Notes: generated by a model from the sequence alone, not told the origin. A stretch of DNA of 64,000 bases from Aureitalea sp. L0-47 (GCF_026126405.1 NZ_JAFMTQ010000007.1:62001-126000), one strand, 5' to 3'. Shown: positions 1 through 9,303, counted from the first letter of the stretch. A program made the numbers and translations.

Positions 1-872
1 AAACTCATTTCAATTTGGATAAAGAATTCCGAACGGCATTGAACAACGACCCTGATGATTTTTCTACGAAAATATACGGAGACAATGATGTAGATGGGCC
101 GGACCCAAAAGAAGAAGATGCTACTCACGGTACACACGTTGCTGGTATAATTGCTGCCAAAAGGAACAACGGAGTTGGAATGAACGGGGTGGCCAACAAT
201 GCCGAGATCATGGTGATCCGCACCATTCCTGATGGAGATGAGTACGACAAAGATGTGGCACTGGCTATTCGTTATGCCGTTGATAACGGAGCAAAGGTAA
301 TCAACACCAGCTTCGGAAAATATTTCTCACCGCATCCAGAGTGGGTGCGAGATGCCATTAAGTACGCCGCTTCAAAAGACGTGCTTATTGTTAACGCGGC
401 AGGAAATGAGGCCTTCAATCTTGATACCATAGAAGTGTATCCAAACGACCAGTCTTTATCCGGTCCGGAAATCGCGAACAATGTTCTTACCGTTGGTGCA
501 TTAAACTACAAGTACGGAGGTGAAATGATCGCAACTTTTTCAAACTACGGAAAATCCAATGTGGATGTATTCGCTCCGGGTGTGAGGATTTGGTCCACTA
601 CCCCTCTCAACGAGTACGAATATCTGCAGGGAACCTCAATGGCGGCACCAGCTGTTGCAGGGGTTGCGGCTACAATTCGATCGTACTATCCAAATCTTAG
701 TGCTGCTCAGGTTAAAGAAGTGATCATGAATAGTGGTTTGACTTCAAAAAGTCCTGTGGTTCTGGGCGGAGATTCATCCAACCAGGAAAATTTCGGAGAT
801 ATTTCTAAGTCTGGAAAAATGGTAAACATGTATAATGCGCTTATTCTTGCGGATAAAATGTCGAGGAAATGA
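1..872 (+). CDS. Subtilisin-like S8 serine peptidase, C-terminal part (5' end outside window)
   Basis: This is the 3' part of a subtilase gene; the reading frame is open from the first bases, so the N-terminus, including the catalytic Asp, lies upstream of the window. Visible here are the catalytic His motif HGTHVAG (codon near base 126), the oxyanion-hole Asn in NAAGNEA, and the catalytic Ser in GTSMAAPAVAG near base 637. All three are standard S8-family signatures, so the enzyme should be an active secreted endopeptidase. The segment between them contains the expected INTSFG strand. The protein ends soon after the catalytic domain (LADKMSRK), and no type IX secretion sorting domain is visible at the C-terminus. 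The stop codon overlaps the start of the next gene by four bases (ATGA), so the two peptidase genes are probably translationally coupled. Confidence 0.93.
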   Translation, partial: THFNLDKEFRTALNNDPDDFSTKIYGDNDVDGPDPKEEDATHGTHVAGIIAAKRNNGVGMNGVANNAEIMVIRTIPDGDEYDKDVALAIRYAVDNGAKVINTSFGKYFSPHPEWVRDAIKYAASKDVLIVNAAGNEAFNLDTIEVYPNDQSLSGPEIANNVLTVGALNYKYGGEMIATFSNYGKSNVDVFAPGVRIWSTTPLNEYEYLQGTSMAAPAVAGVAATIRSYYPNLSAAQVKEVIMNSGLTSKSPVVLGGDSSNQENFGDISKSGKMVNMYNALILADKMSRK

Positions 873-2704
873 AGCAAGTAATCAGCACCATCTCGCTGTT
901 GCTGATTGTTTTTTCCGGCCTCGCGCAGAACAATACTAGCTATTGGCAGCAACATGTTGACTACACTATGGAGATCGACATGGATGTCGAGTCCTTTCAG
1001 TATGAAGGAAAACAAACAGCAATTTACACCAATAATTCACCCGATGTTTTAAATCGGGTGTTTTACCATCTGCATTTTAATGCCTTTCAGCCGGGAAGCG
1101 ATATGGACATTCGGTCTCGAACTATTGGTGATCCGGATTCTCGTGTGGGTGACAGGATTTCAAAATTATCTCCTTCTGAAATTGGCTATATCAAACCTAC
1201 TTTGCTTACGCAGGATGGTAAAGCCCTCAAATATGAAGTTGTGGGTACTGTTTTGGAAGTGGAATTGAACATTCCTATTCAGCCAGGGCATAGCACTGCT
1301 TTTTATATGGAATGGGACGCTCAGGTGCCCTTACAAATTAGAAGAAGCGGCCGAAACAACCGCGACGGTGTAGCACTTTCAATGACACAATGGTATCCTA
1401 AGATCGCTGAATACGATTTCCAGGGTTGGCATGCCGATCCATACATTTCGCGTGAGTTTCACGGAGTATGGGGCGATTTCGATGTCAAGATCACCATTGA
1501 TGCCGACTACACTATTGGAGGAACAGGCTATCTTCAGAATGCTGAAGAGGTTGGCCACGGTTACGGTCCTGAGGGGCTTAAGCCAATGAAACCGAAGAAA
1601 GGCAAGTATACGTGGCACTTTAAAGCGCCAAAGGTTCACGATTTTACCTGGGCTGCCGATGATGAATACATTCATGATAAACTGGAGGGGCCGAACGGTG
1701 TTATGTTGCACTTTCTTTACAAGAATGATCCTGAGATCATTGAAAACTGGAAGAAGATCCAGCCGAAAACGGCGGAGCTTATGGAATTCTTCGATGAAAA
1801 TGTTGGCCCTTATCCGTATAAACAATACTCCGTCATCCATGGTGGTGATGGAGGAATGGAATACGGTATGTGTACACTTATAAGTGGCGGCCAGCGATAC
1901 AGGGGTCTTCTGGGAACTACATCCCATGAACTGGCGCATAGCTGGTTCCAATTCGTTCTTGCAACTAACGAGAGTAAACACGAATGGATGGATGAGGGTT
2001 TCACCTCTTACATTTCTTCACGAGCGATGGCTAAGGTGAACAACAATGAGCCCAAAGTAAATAAGTGGAGTGGCTCCTATCGCGGGTATGCTTTCATAGC
2101 TAAAAGCGGCGCAGAGCAACCCATGTCTACGCATGCAGACAGGTATGCATCCAATCGAGGATATGGGATCGCTGCTTACAGCAAAGGCGCTGTGTTCATG
2201 GCCCAGCTGGGATATGTGATAGGACAGGACAATCTTGACAAAACGCTGAAGCAATACTACAAAGACTGGTCTTTCAAACACCCAACACCCAACGATTTTA
2301 TCCGTGTAGCAGAGAAAGTAAGTGGTTTTGAGCTGGACTGGTACCTTACGGACTGGACACAAACGACCAACACCATCGATTACGCAGTCAGGAATGTTCA
2401 GCAGGACGAAGAAGGCAGCTATGTGTTCCTGGAGCGTATCGGGCTCATGCCTATGCCAATCGATCTGTTTGTTGAATATGAAGATGGCTATAAAGAATTC
2501 TTCCATATTCCGCTTCAAATGGCGCGTGCCGAAAAACCAAGGGAAACAGATATTTCATGGACGGTTATGCCGGACTGGTCCTGGGCGAACCCGGAATATA
2601 AACTTATGATAGGCGGCGACCGGAAGATTTCAAAAGTTTCCATAGATCCAACGGGGCTTATGGCCGATATCAACAAGGAAAATAACGTATTTAGTACAAA
2701 TTAA
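869..2704 (+). CDS. M1 family metallopeptidase (gluzincin aminopeptidase), secreted
   Basis: This 611-residue protein starts with a hydrophobic signal peptide (about residues 1-19, ending GLAQ). The zinc site is complete: HELAH at residues 353-357, followed 19 residues later by the third ligand Glu376 in WMDEGF. A GGMEYG segment just upstream matches the substrate-binding GAMEN motif of M1 aminopeptidases in variant form. It probably trims N-terminal residues from peptides in the periplasm or at the cell surface. The start codon lies inside the stop of the S8 peptidase gene (ATGA), suggesting one operon for extracellular protein breakdown. A strong terminator follows. The family assignment is firm; the substrate is unknown. 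Confidence 0.95.
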   Translation: MKQVISTISLLLIVFSGLAQNNTSYWQQHVDYTMEIDMDVESFQYEGKQTAIYTNNSPDVLNRVFYHLHFNAFQPGSDMDIRSRTIGDPDSRVGDRISKLSPSEIGYIKPTLLTQDGKALKYEVVGTVLEVELNIPIQPGHSTAFYMEWDAQVPLQIRRSGRNNRDGVALSMTQWYPKIAEYDFQGWHADPYISREFHGVWGDFDVKITIDADYTIGGTGYLQNAEEVGHGYGPEGLKPMKPKKGKYTWHFKAPKVHDFTWAADDEYIHDKLEGPNGVMLHFLYKNDPEIIENWKKIQPKTAELMEFFDENVGPYPYKQYSVIHGGDGGMEYGMCTLISGGQRYRGLLGTTSHELAHSWFQFVLATNESKHEWMDEGFTSYISSRAMAKVNNNEPKVNKWSGSYRGYAFIAKSGAEQPMSTHADRYASNRGYGIAAYSKGAVFMAQLGYVIGQDNLDKTLKQYYKDWSFKHPTPNDFIRVAEKVSGFELDWYLTDWTQTTNTIDYAVRNVQQDEEGSYVFLERIGLMPMPIDLFVEYEDGYKEFFHIPLQMARAEKPRETDISWTVMPDWSWANPEYKLMIGGDRKISKVSIDPTGLMADINKENNVFSTN

Positions 2705-2730
2705 AACGGCAGCGGCTACTATAATTTTAG

Positions 2731-2756
2731 TCCCGCCAAAGGCGGGATTTTTTTTT
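2731..2756 (+). terminator. Rho-independent terminator after the M1 peptidase gene
   Basis: A perfect 7-bp stem (TCCCGCC / GGCGGGA) with an AAA loop is followed directly by nine T residues. It ends the two-gene peptidase operon and separates it from rnpA. Confidence 0.92.
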
Positions 2757-2797
2757 CGACCGTGCTTAAGTTTTAGTAAATAAGCTACATTTACGCC

Positions 2798-3154
2798 ATG
2801 CGGTTCACGTTTCAGAAACACGAAAAACTAAAATCCCGAAAAACGATCGGGGCGTTATTTTCAGAAGGAAAAGGAATCAATAAATTCCCTTTGAGAATGA
2901 TCTATCTACACATAGAAGGCCAGGAATCGATTAAAGCGGGCTTTTCCGTGCCTAAACGGAATTTTAAGCTGGCCGTAAGCAGAAACCGAATCAAGCGATT
3001 AATGCGTGAAGCATATCGTTTACATAAAAACAAGTTAAAGCCTAATAATGGAGATAATTTTGCGTTGTTGTTTTTGTATATTGGCAGGAAGGAGTGCGAT
3101 TTCAGTGAGATTGAAAAGGCGATGACCGTCCTCCTCGACAAACTCCCTGAATGA
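2798..3154 (+). CDS. rnpA: Ribonuclease P protein component
   Basis: This 118-residue basic protein is the protein subunit of RNase P, which helps the catalytic RNA remove 5' leaders from tRNA precursors. It begins with the typical FTFQKHEKLKSRKTIGALF segment. It also has the RNR signature (SRNRIKRLMREAYR, about residues 65-78) that contacts the RNA. The length is normal for the family. In many bacteria rnpA sits beside rpmH and dnaA; here neither neighbour is present. A TACATTTA sequence at 2786-2793, one mismatch from the flavobacterial -7 box, lies only about five bases before the ATG, so the mRNA could be nearly leaderless. Confidence 0.95.
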   Translation: MRFTFQKHEKLKSRKTIGALFSEGKGINKFPLRMIYLHIEGQESIKAGFSVPKRNFKLAVSRNRIKRLMREAYRLHKNKLKPNNGDNFALLFLYIGRKECDFSEIEKAMTVLLDKLPE

Positions 3155-3197
3155 TCTACCAAAGCAGATTCGGGAGCATTACTTCAAATTTAAAATC

Positions 3198-4820
3198 ATG
3201 AAGAAACGGATAATTATATCAGCGCTGGCGCTTACTGTTTTTGTAACTACAGTTAGCTTCAAAAGTGATTTTTTTGAAATCGCTAAACAAATAGAAATCT
3301 TCACCACCATGTTCAAGGAGTTGAACATGAACTACGTGGATGAGGTTACACCAGCTACTCTTATGGATAGAGCAATTAAAGGAATGCTGGAAGACCTTGA
3401 TCCTTATACGGTCTACTGGAATGAACAGGAGGTAGAAGATGCCCGAATAAAAAATTCCGGAACGTATACTGGAATCGGAGCCTCAGTCCGAACGCTAAAA
3501 GACAAAATAATTGTTGTTGAACCCTACAAAGACTATCCTGCCGATGAAGCAGGATTAAAGGCGGGAGACGAGATCATTCGTATAGGAAACACCGATCTTT
3601 CTGATTTTGACGATGATGCCGGTGAGTTGTTGAAAGGTGCAACAGGCACAACTGTTGAACTCACATATCTGCGCCAGGGTAAACAAGAAACGACAACGTT
3701 AACGCGTAAGAAAGTCGCTGTGAAAGCAGTTCCGTTTTATAAACTTCTAGAAGATAATATCGGGTATATTGTTTTAACGAAATTCAACCGAACTACGACA
3801 CGAGAAACTAAAGCAGCCCTTGAGGCACTTAAGGCAGATGGAGCTACCAAGATCATTCTGGACCTGCGCGGAAACCCGGGAGGATTGCTAAACGAAGCCA
3901 TAAGTGTCGTGAACTTATTTGTTCCGAAGGGAGAGGTGATCACCACCACGAAATCGGTGATCGAGAAATACAACAGATCGTACACTACAAGAAACGAGCC
4001 TGTGGACACTGAAATACCCCTGGTTGTGCTAATAAATGGCCGAAGCGCCTCAGCAAGTGAGATCGTTAGCGGTGGTTTGCAGGATCTGGACCGCGCTGTT
4101 GTGGTTGGTGCACGAAGTTTCGGAAAAGGCCTGGTTCAACGGCCGAAGAAACTCACCTACGGTACCCAGCTGAAAGTGACAATTTCCAGATATTACACCC
4201 CAAGTGGTCGTTGCATTCAAGCTCTGGATTATTGGAACAGGGATGAAAATGGTGATCCCATCCGTCTGGACCCTAAAGAATATAACGCTTTCAAGACCAA
4301 AGGAGGCCGCACGGTGTATGACGGAGGTGGAATTCTACCTGATATAGAGGTAGAAACTGCGAAATTCAGTTCCATTACAACCGCACTCTTAAAAGACAAT
4401 GCGATCTTCGATTATGCAACGAGGTATTACTACAAAAACAGCATGGAAGATCCGTCTTCATTTCGTTTTACTGAAGAGGACTTCCAGGATTTTCTTCGTT
4501 TTCTGAAGCAGAATGATTTTGATTACGAAACAGAAACGGAAAAAGAATTCGCTGAAGCTTTACGGCGTTCGGAAGATGAGGACCTCAAGAAAGAAATTGA
4601 GGCAAGTTACAAGCAGCTCATGTCTTCCATCGGAAGGGCAAAGACGAAAGCCCTTGAAGATAAGAAAGCGGAGATCATGTCGCTGTTGAGCGATGAGATT
4701 TTAAAACGATATTTTTACAGGGATGGGCTATATAATCACCAGGTGAAAAATAACACGGAGATCCTTGAGGCAATCGCTGTGTTAAACGATACCAACCGAT
4801 ATGCCCGAATTCTAAAATAG
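3198..4820 (+). CDS. S41 family C-terminal processing peptidase (CtpA/Prc type)
   Basis: This 540-residue protein has an N-terminal signal or anchor segment (about 1-22). A PDZ domain (about 90-170, with PADEAGLKAGDEI) binds substrate C-termini, and the S41 protease domain follows. The catalytic serine is the second Ser of SASASE (Ser285), and the general-base lysine lies 25 residues later in SFGKG (Lys310), the spacing known for the Ser/Lys dyad. Such enzymes cleave periplasmic or envelope proteins from the C-terminus. The C-terminal 100 residues are charged and predicted helical. The gene starts 43 bases after rnpA and runs almost directly into the sterol-desaturase gene (4-base gap), so an rnpA-ctp-hydroxylase transcript is likely. 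Confidence 0.94.
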   Translation: MKKRIIISALALTVFVTTVSFKSDFFEIAKQIEIFTTMFKELNMNYVDEVTPATLMDRAIKGMLEDLDPYTVYWNEQEVEDARIKNSGTYTGIGASVRTLKDKIIVVEPYKDYPADEAGLKAGDEIIRIGNTDLSDFDDDAGELLKGATGTTVELTYLRQGKQETTTLTRKKVAVKAVPFYKLLEDNIGYIVLTKFNRTTTRETKAALEALKADGATKIILDLRGNPGGLLNEAISVVNLFVPKGEVITTTKSVIEKYNRSYTTRNEPVDTEIPLVVLINGRSASASEIVSGGLQDLDRAVVVGARSFGKGLVQRPKKLTYGTQLKVTISRYYTPSGRCIQALDYWNRDENGDPIRLDPKEYNAFKTKGGRTVYDGGGILPDIEVETAKFSSITTALLKDNAIFDYATRYYYKNSMEDPSSFRFTEEDFQDFLRFLKQNDFDYETETEKEFAEALRRSEDEDLKKEIEASYKQLMSSIGRAKTKALEDKKAEIMSLLSDEILKRYFYRDGLYNHQVKNNTEILEAIAVLNDTNRYARILK

Positions 4821-4824
4821 ACGT

Positions 4825-5646
4825 ATGCAAGCATTCCTGGATTTCTTCGAAACAATGCCCATATGGATGAAAGCGGGCTGGATCTTTTTTGTTTTGGCAA
4901 TATTCTGGATGCTGGAAGGTAATTACAGTCAGTTCAGCCTTAAATACAAAAAATGGAAGCACGCGAAAGTTAATTTGGTTTTGCTGTTCTTTGTTATGGT
5001 CATTAATGCCGTCTTTGGGATAGCGACTACCGGAGTTTTTGTGTGGTTGGCCGAATCTAATTTCGGATTGCTGAACCTCCTCGAAGCACCTATTTGGGTT
5101 GAGCTTCTATTATCCATACTTGTACTCGACCTCATCGCACAGTATACCGTTCATTTCTTGCTTCACAAGGTGCCTGCTATGTGGCGTCTTCATATTGTGC
5201 ACCACAGCGACAAGCATGTGGATGTTACCACAGGAACACGTCATCACCCAATTGATTTTATTATAAGGGAATTATTTGCCCTGGGTGCGGTTGTAATTAT
5301 GGGAATGCCAATTGCTTTTTATTTTTTCTACCGAATTATCAGCGTGCTATTCACGTACTTCACTCATGCAAACATGGCACTTCCTCTTTGGTTGGACAAA
5401 GGGTTAAGTTATGTAATTGTCACGCCGAATATGCACAAATTCCACCATCATTATCAGGTGCCCTGGACGGATAGCAACTATGGAAATATGCTGTCTGTTT
5501 GGGACCGCATCTTCGGGACTTTTGTTTATGGTAAGCTGGAAGACATTCAATACGGAGTTGATATTGCAGACCATCGCGACGATGAGAATATCGGGATACA
5601 GCTTGGTATTCCTTTCGACAGGTCGGTTCGCAGGACAAGACAATAG
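4825..5646 (+). CDS. Sterol desaturase / fatty acid hydroxylase superfamily protein
   Basis: This 273-residue membrane protein has about four hydrophobic segments and the histidine clusters of the non-haem di-iron hydroxylase family: HFLLH, HIVHHS plus KHVD, RHHP and KFHHHY. Enzymes of this family (PF04116) hydroxylate or desaturate lipids, sterols, carotenoids or fatty acids at the membrane; the substrate cannot be read from the sequence. In flavobacteria such proteins may act on membrane lipids or carotenoids. The start codon follows the ctp stop after four bases, which supports co-transcription. No key histidine appears to be missing. Confidence 0.9.
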   Translation: MQAFLDFFETMPIWMKAGWIFFVLAIFWMLEGNYSQFSLKYKKWKHAKVNLVLLFFVMVINAVFGIATTGVFVWLAESNFGLLNLLEAPIWVELLLSILVLDLIAQYTVHFLLHKVPAMWRLHIVHHSDKHVDVTTGTRHHPIDFIIRELFALGAVVIMGMPIAFYFFYRIISVLFTYFTHANMALPLWLDKGLSYVIVTPNMHKFHHHYQVPWTDSNYGNMLSVWDRIFGTFVYGKLEDIQYGVDIADHRDDENIGIQLGIPFDRSVRRTRQ

Positions 5647-5699
5647 TGCTTCTAATATGAAATTTGCGAGATCTTACGAGAATCCTTATATTATGAGTT

Positions 5700-6071
5700 A
5701 TGATATATTCAGAAAAAGAAGAAAACAAGGACAAGCTGCAAGAATCAATCGCCTATCTAGAAAACAAAGGTTTTGAGAATATTAAAGCCGATCTCGACGG
5801 GTATGAAAAACCAAAAAGTTATTTAAAGAAAAGTACTAATGAGCTCATTACTCCGGATATAGTGGCTGAACGAGCCGGAATAAAACACTATATCGAAGTA
5901 GGCTTAAAGAGCGAACAAAAAAACCTCCTTAAGTCCAAGTGGCGTTTTCTTGATGTGCTAAGCAGCATGAAAGAACATCGATTTAAGGTAATTACTTACC
6001 ACGGACATTTCAGATTTACCAATGAAATACTGAAAGACCTCAATTTGAATAAAAAACTGATCCGGATCTGA
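5700..6071 (+). CDS. Small protein of unknown function with a possible nuclease-like core
   Basis: This 123-residue soluble protein does not resemble a family I can name. The predicted order is an N-terminal helix (about 6-23), a short strand region, then ITPDIV (Asp53), a strand ending YIEVGLK (Glu66, Lys70), a long helix (about 74-92) and a strand FKVITYHG. That order is reminiscent of the PD-(D/E)XK nuclease fold, but the Glu-Lys spacing is four residues rather than two, so activity is doubtful. The ATG at 5700 is the first in frame; there is no ribosome-binding sequence, as usual in this phylum. The gene is convergent with amt, with only two bases between the stop codons. Confidence 0.7.
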   Translation: MIYSEKEENKDKLQESIAYLENKGFENIKADLDGYEKPKSYLKKSTNELITPDIVAERAGIKHYIEVGLKSEQKNLLKSKWRFLDVLSSMKEHRFKVITYHGHFRFTNEILKDLNLNKKLIRI

Positions 6072-6073
6072 TT

Positions 6074-7357
6074 TTAGTGAATGTTTTCTCCGTGTTGGGA
6101 CGCGTCTAAGCCTCTATATTCCTGATCTTCACGCACGCGCATGGACAAGAGAACGTCCGTAACTTTGTAAAGTATCCAGCTGCCACCAAAAGTGAAAATG
6201 GCTACAAGTACCAGCGCAAGCATATGGTAAAGAAATGTAGTAGTTTCACCGTGTATCAGTCCCACATCCTTTGCAAGAATACCGGTAAGTATCATTCCCA
6301 CGATGCCTCCAACCCCGTGGCTTGGAAAAACGTCCAGCGTATCGTCGATTTCAGATTTCTTATTTAATCGAATGGCAAAGTTGCTTGCAATCGCAGCTAC
6401 AAACCCTATGAATATACTCTGGCCAAGTGATACAAAGCCAGCAGCTGGCGTAATGGCGACCAGGCCTACAATTGCGCCTATACAAGCTCCCAGGGAAGAC
6501 ATTTTTCTATTCTGAAAACGATCCAGGAAAATCCATGTGATCATGCTGGTTGCAGAGGCCAGGTTGGTGTTGGCAAAAGCAGCTACCGCGTCCGTATTTG
6601 CACCAAGCGCAGAGCCGGAATTAAATCCGAACCATCCGAACCAAAGCAATCCTGTTCCCAGAATGACATAAGGAATATTCGCGGGCCTTTCTATTCTATC
6701 TTTTCTTTTTCCCAGGTATATGGCTCCGGCTAATGCCGCGATTCCGGCCGACATATGCACTACCGTCCCTCCGGCAAAATCCAACACCCCCCAATTTCGA
6801 AGCAACCCGTCCGGATGCCATGTCATATGAGCCAGCGGAGAGTATATGAATATTGAAAACAACACCATAAAAAGAATATAGCTTCGAAAACGAATACGTT
6901 CGGCAAAACTTCCTGTGATCAGCGCCGGTGTAATAATCGCAAATTTTAATTGGAACAGGGCAAAAAGAAGAAAAGGTATAGTTTCTGAAAAATCCGCATT
7001 AGGAGAAAGCGTTACGTCCTTGAAATTAAAGAAGGTTGTTGGATTGCCAATAATTCCACCAACACTGTCGCCAAACGCGAGACTAAATCCAACAATCACC
7101 CATAACACACTTATCACACCTAAGGCAACAAAACTTTGAAGCATGGTTGAGATCACACTTTTTTTAGAAACCATTCCTCCATAAAAGAACGCCAATCCCG
7201 GGGTCATTAAAAGAACAAAGGCGCTAGCTACGATCATCCATGCGGTGTCCCCCGGATCTATATCCCCGCTGCCTTCTATATACTGATATTCAGCACTGCA
7301 AACCAAACTAACAACAACCAGTAATGTTAGTACAATAAAATTAAGTCTTCTTCCCAT
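6074..7357 (-). CDS. amt: Ammonium transporter (Amt/MEP/Rh family)
   Basis: This 427-residue inner-membrane channel imports ammonium. It has an N-terminal signal sequence (about 1-22), as many bacterial Amt proteins do, followed by about eleven transmembrane segments. Family signatures include GDTAWMIVASAFVLLMTPGLAFFYGG near the N-terminus and the segment with LAHMTWHPDG and GTVVHMSAG, where the second motif holds one of the twin pore histidines. FPSHGVGGIVGM carries the other. No glnK (PII regulator) gene is adjacent, although amt and glnK are often paired; the regulator must be elsewhere if present. The gene stands alone on the minus strand with 141 bases of AT-rich DNA upstream. Confidence 0.96.
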   Translation of the reverse strand: MGRRLNFIVLTLLVVVSLVCSAEYQYIEGSGDIDPGDTAWMIVASAFVLLMTPGLAFFYGGMVSKKSVISTMLQSFVALGVISVLWVIVGFSLAFGDSVGGIIGNPTTFFNFKDVTLSPNADFSETIPFLLFALFQLKFAIITPALITGSFAERIRFRSYILFMVLFSIFIYSPLAHMTWHPDGLLRNWGVLDFAGGTVVHMSAGIAALAGAIYLGKRKDRIERPANIPYVILGTGLLWFGWFGFNSGSALGANTDAVAAFANTNLASATSMITWIFLDRFQNRKMSSLGACIGAIVGLVAITPAAGFVSLGQSIFIGFVAAIASNFAIRLNKKSEIDDTLDVFPSHGVGGIVGMILTGILAKDVGLIHGETTTFLYHMLALVLVAIFTFGGSWILYKVTDVLLSMRVREDQEYRGLDASQHGENIH

Positions 7358-7498
7358 AACCCTTTATTTTTTTGCTAGTTAAGGAAATAAACTTATCAAA
7401 TTATAAATACAGTTTCCGTTGTTTTTTATCCAATATTATTAACAATTGAGGAATTCATAAAAGAGAAGCTTTTTATTAGATATTTGATAATTTAAGCT

Positions 7499-7939
7499 CT
7501 ACTTTTTTATCATTGCGATATGTGGAATGCCATCCTCCAGGTACTCTTCACCTGTGGTCTGAAATCCATGAGAGGTATAGAAATCTATTAGATAGGTTTG
7601 GGCAGAAAGTTTTATTTGTGATGTGTTATAGGTTTTCTGAACAGCCTCGATCGATGCGTCTACTATTTGATGCCCCAAACCCTTATCCCGGACTCTTTTA
7701 TCTACTACTATCCGGCCTATCGCCGCTTCTTCAAAATAATCGCCTGGTTGAAAACAACGGCTATAAGCTGACAGTTCACCTTCATAAAATCCAAGTATGT
7801 GAAGTGCTTTACGGTCCTTTCCGTCAATATCCTGATACACGCAATCCTGCTCCACCACAAAGACTTCGCTGCGCAGCTGCATAAGATCGTGTAATTCGTC
7901 GATCGTTAATTCCTGGAATGATTTGATCTTTATTGTCAT
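7499..7939 (-). CDS. GNAT family N-acetyltransferase, ElaA type
   Basis: This 146-residue protein belongs to the ElaA branch of GNAT acetyltransferases. It begins with the typical LHDLMQLRSEVFVVEQDCVYQD segment and carries the acetyl-CoA pyrophosphate-binding loop RVRDKGLGHQIV (about residues 84-95). The substrate of ElaA-type enzymes is not established. It is the last gene of a minus-strand group with the CDF transporter and rpiB; the gap to the CDF gene is only three bases. Confidence 0.9.
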   Translation of the reverse strand: MTIKIKSFQELTIDELHDLMQLRSEVFVVEQDCVYQDIDGKDRKALHILGFYEGELSAYSRCFQPGDYFEEAAIGRIVVDKRVRDKGLGHQIVDASIEAVQKTYNTSQIKLSAQTYLIDFYTSHGFQTTGEEYLEDGIPHIAMIKK

Positions 7940-7942
7940 CCG

Positions 7943-8863
7943 TTAGTCCTGTACAATAATGTCTTTTGGGTCGTCCTTCTGATATTCGGGTTGAATATTC
8001 ACATGGTTTATTCCATATTGATCACTTAATATAGTTTCTACATCGTTTAAAATAGCATCAAACTCTGAAAGTGTAATGTCCCTGTGAAAATCAATATGAG
8101 CTTCCAAATGTGTTTCCTGCTCATTGAGTTGCCAAATATGCATATGGTGCACGTTCTTAATTTCGGAATGAGTAGATATTGAATTTCGTATCTCTTTTAG
8201 ATCTACATCTTCGGGAGTAAACAACATCAGTACTCGGAAGGAGCTGCGCAACAATCCTGTTCCCATAATGATAAGATAAACAGCGATGAGAATAGTTAAC
8301 AGGCTATCAACCCAAAACCATCCAAAGTATTTCATAAGCAACCCGCCTACCAATACCGCTACCGACGCAGACATATCTGTAATCAAATGAAGATATGCTG
8401 AACGCATGTTCATGTTTTCCCTGGAACTCTTCCGAAGCAATAAAACACTGAATCCATTTGCCAGTATAGCCAGGATGGCTAACCAAATAACAAGTCCGGT
8501 TTCGATCTCCTGGGGAGAAATGAATCGCAATATGGCTTCGTATACCAAGTAAACAGCAACGACTAAAAGGGTAGCTGCGTTGACAAAAGCGGCAATTATT
8601 TCAGCGCGCTTGTATCCAAATGTTCTTTTAAAAGAGGCTTTCTTTTTGGCAAACCTGTTTGCAACATAACTTATGATAAGCGATAGTACATCACTAAAAT
8701 TATGCAGCGCATCACTTAATAAGGATAAACTTCCGGAGATGATTCCTCCTATCACCTGGGCAACCGTGATAAGGATATTTAGGAAAATTGAAATAAGCAG
8801 GTTTCGTCCTTTCACATCTCGGTGATCGTGATGATGGTGATGATGTGAATGATTATGTCCCAT
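7943..8863 (-). CDS. Cation diffusion facilitator family metal transporter
   Basis: This 306-residue inner-membrane antiporter probably exports Zn(II) or a similar divalent cation in exchange for protons. It starts with a His-rich metal-binding tail (HNHSHHHHHHDH, residues 3-14) and has six transmembrane helices. The metal-site motifs are SDALHNFSD (helix 2, HxxxD) and HLITDMS (helix 5, HxxxD), the zinc-type arrangement. The C-terminal cytoplasmic ferredoxin-like domain (about 210-300) contains VHHMHIW and HLEAHIDFH, usual secondary metal sites. It lies between rpiB and the acetyltransferase gene, with eight and three bases of spacing, so the three are probably one operon. Confidence 0.95.
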   Translation of the reverse strand: MGHNHSHHHHHHDHRDVKGRNLLISIFLNILITVAQVIGGIISGSLSLLSDALHNFSDVLSLIISYVANRFAKKKASFKRTFGYKRAEIIAAFVNAATLLVVAVYLVYEAILRFISPQEIETGLVIWLAILAILANGFSVLLLRKSSRENMNMRSAYLHLITDMSASVAVLVGGLLMKYFGWFWVDSLLTILIAVYLIIMGTGLLRSSFRVLMLFTPEDVDLKEIRNSISTHSEIKNVHHMHIWQLNEQETHLEAHIDFHRDITLSEFDAILNDVETILSDQYGINHVNIQPEYQKDDPKDIIVQD

Positions 8864-8871
8864 AATACTAT

Positions 8872-9303
8872 TTATGCACAGGCGATCTTGTCCACTCGTC
8901 TTTTGTGACGGCCCCCTTCGAATGGTGTTTCCAGAAAAGTTTTTACCATTTCAATAGCTTGTGGTTCACTTGTAAACCTTGCAGGAATGCTTAATATGTT
9001 AGCGTCGTTGTGTTCCCTTGCCAGGGCTGTGATCTCTTTTGTCCAGCACAGAGCCGAACGAACTTTTTGATGTTTATTAGCCGTCATAGAAGCACCGTTC
9101 CCACTACCACATATAATAATTCCGAAATCGACAGATTCTTTGGAAACAGCTTCCGCCACGGGATGGATAAAGTCCGGGTAATCCACACTATCGCCGGTAT
9201 TTGTTCCAAAGTTGGTAACCTGGTGACCAGATTCTTCAAGGTAAGATATAATGGCGTTTTTATAGTCGGTTCCTGCGTGGTCGTTTCCAATAGCAATTTT
9301 CAT
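8872..9303 (-). CDS. rpiB: Ribose-5-phosphate isomerase B
   Basis: This 143-residue enzyme interconverts ribose 5-phosphate and ribulose 5-phosphate in the pentose phosphate pathway. The N-terminus (KIAIGNDHAGTDYK) and the active-site segment ICGSGNGASMTANK are diagnostic of the RpiB/LacAB family, with the usual nucleophile position in CGSGNG. RALCW and EHNDANILSIPAR are further conserved blocks. The length is normal. It is the first gene of the minus-strand group rpiB-CDF-elaA, and a good flavobacterial promoter box precedes it. Confidence 0.95.
   Translation of the reverse strand: MKIAIGNDHAGTDYKNAIISYLEESGHQVTNFGTNTGDSVDYPDFIHPVAEAVSKESVDFGIIICGSGNGASMTANKHQKVRSALCWTKEITALAREHNDANILSIPARFTSEPQAIEMVKTFLETPFEGGRHKRRVDKIACA

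Noticed and set aside
1379-1981. 200-codon open frame on the minus strand inside the M1 peptidase gene
   Set aside because: It lies wholly inside a gene with a complete zinc site, lacks any family pattern, and is an antisense shadow.
5417-5776. 119-codon plus-strand frame overlapping the end of the sterol desaturase gene
   Set aside because: It is out of frame with two supported genes, has a composition unlike coding sequence, and contains no recognisable motif.
7440-7498. Possible terminator after the ElaA-type gene
   Set aside because: The arms pair poorly and the loop is long; support is too weak to list.
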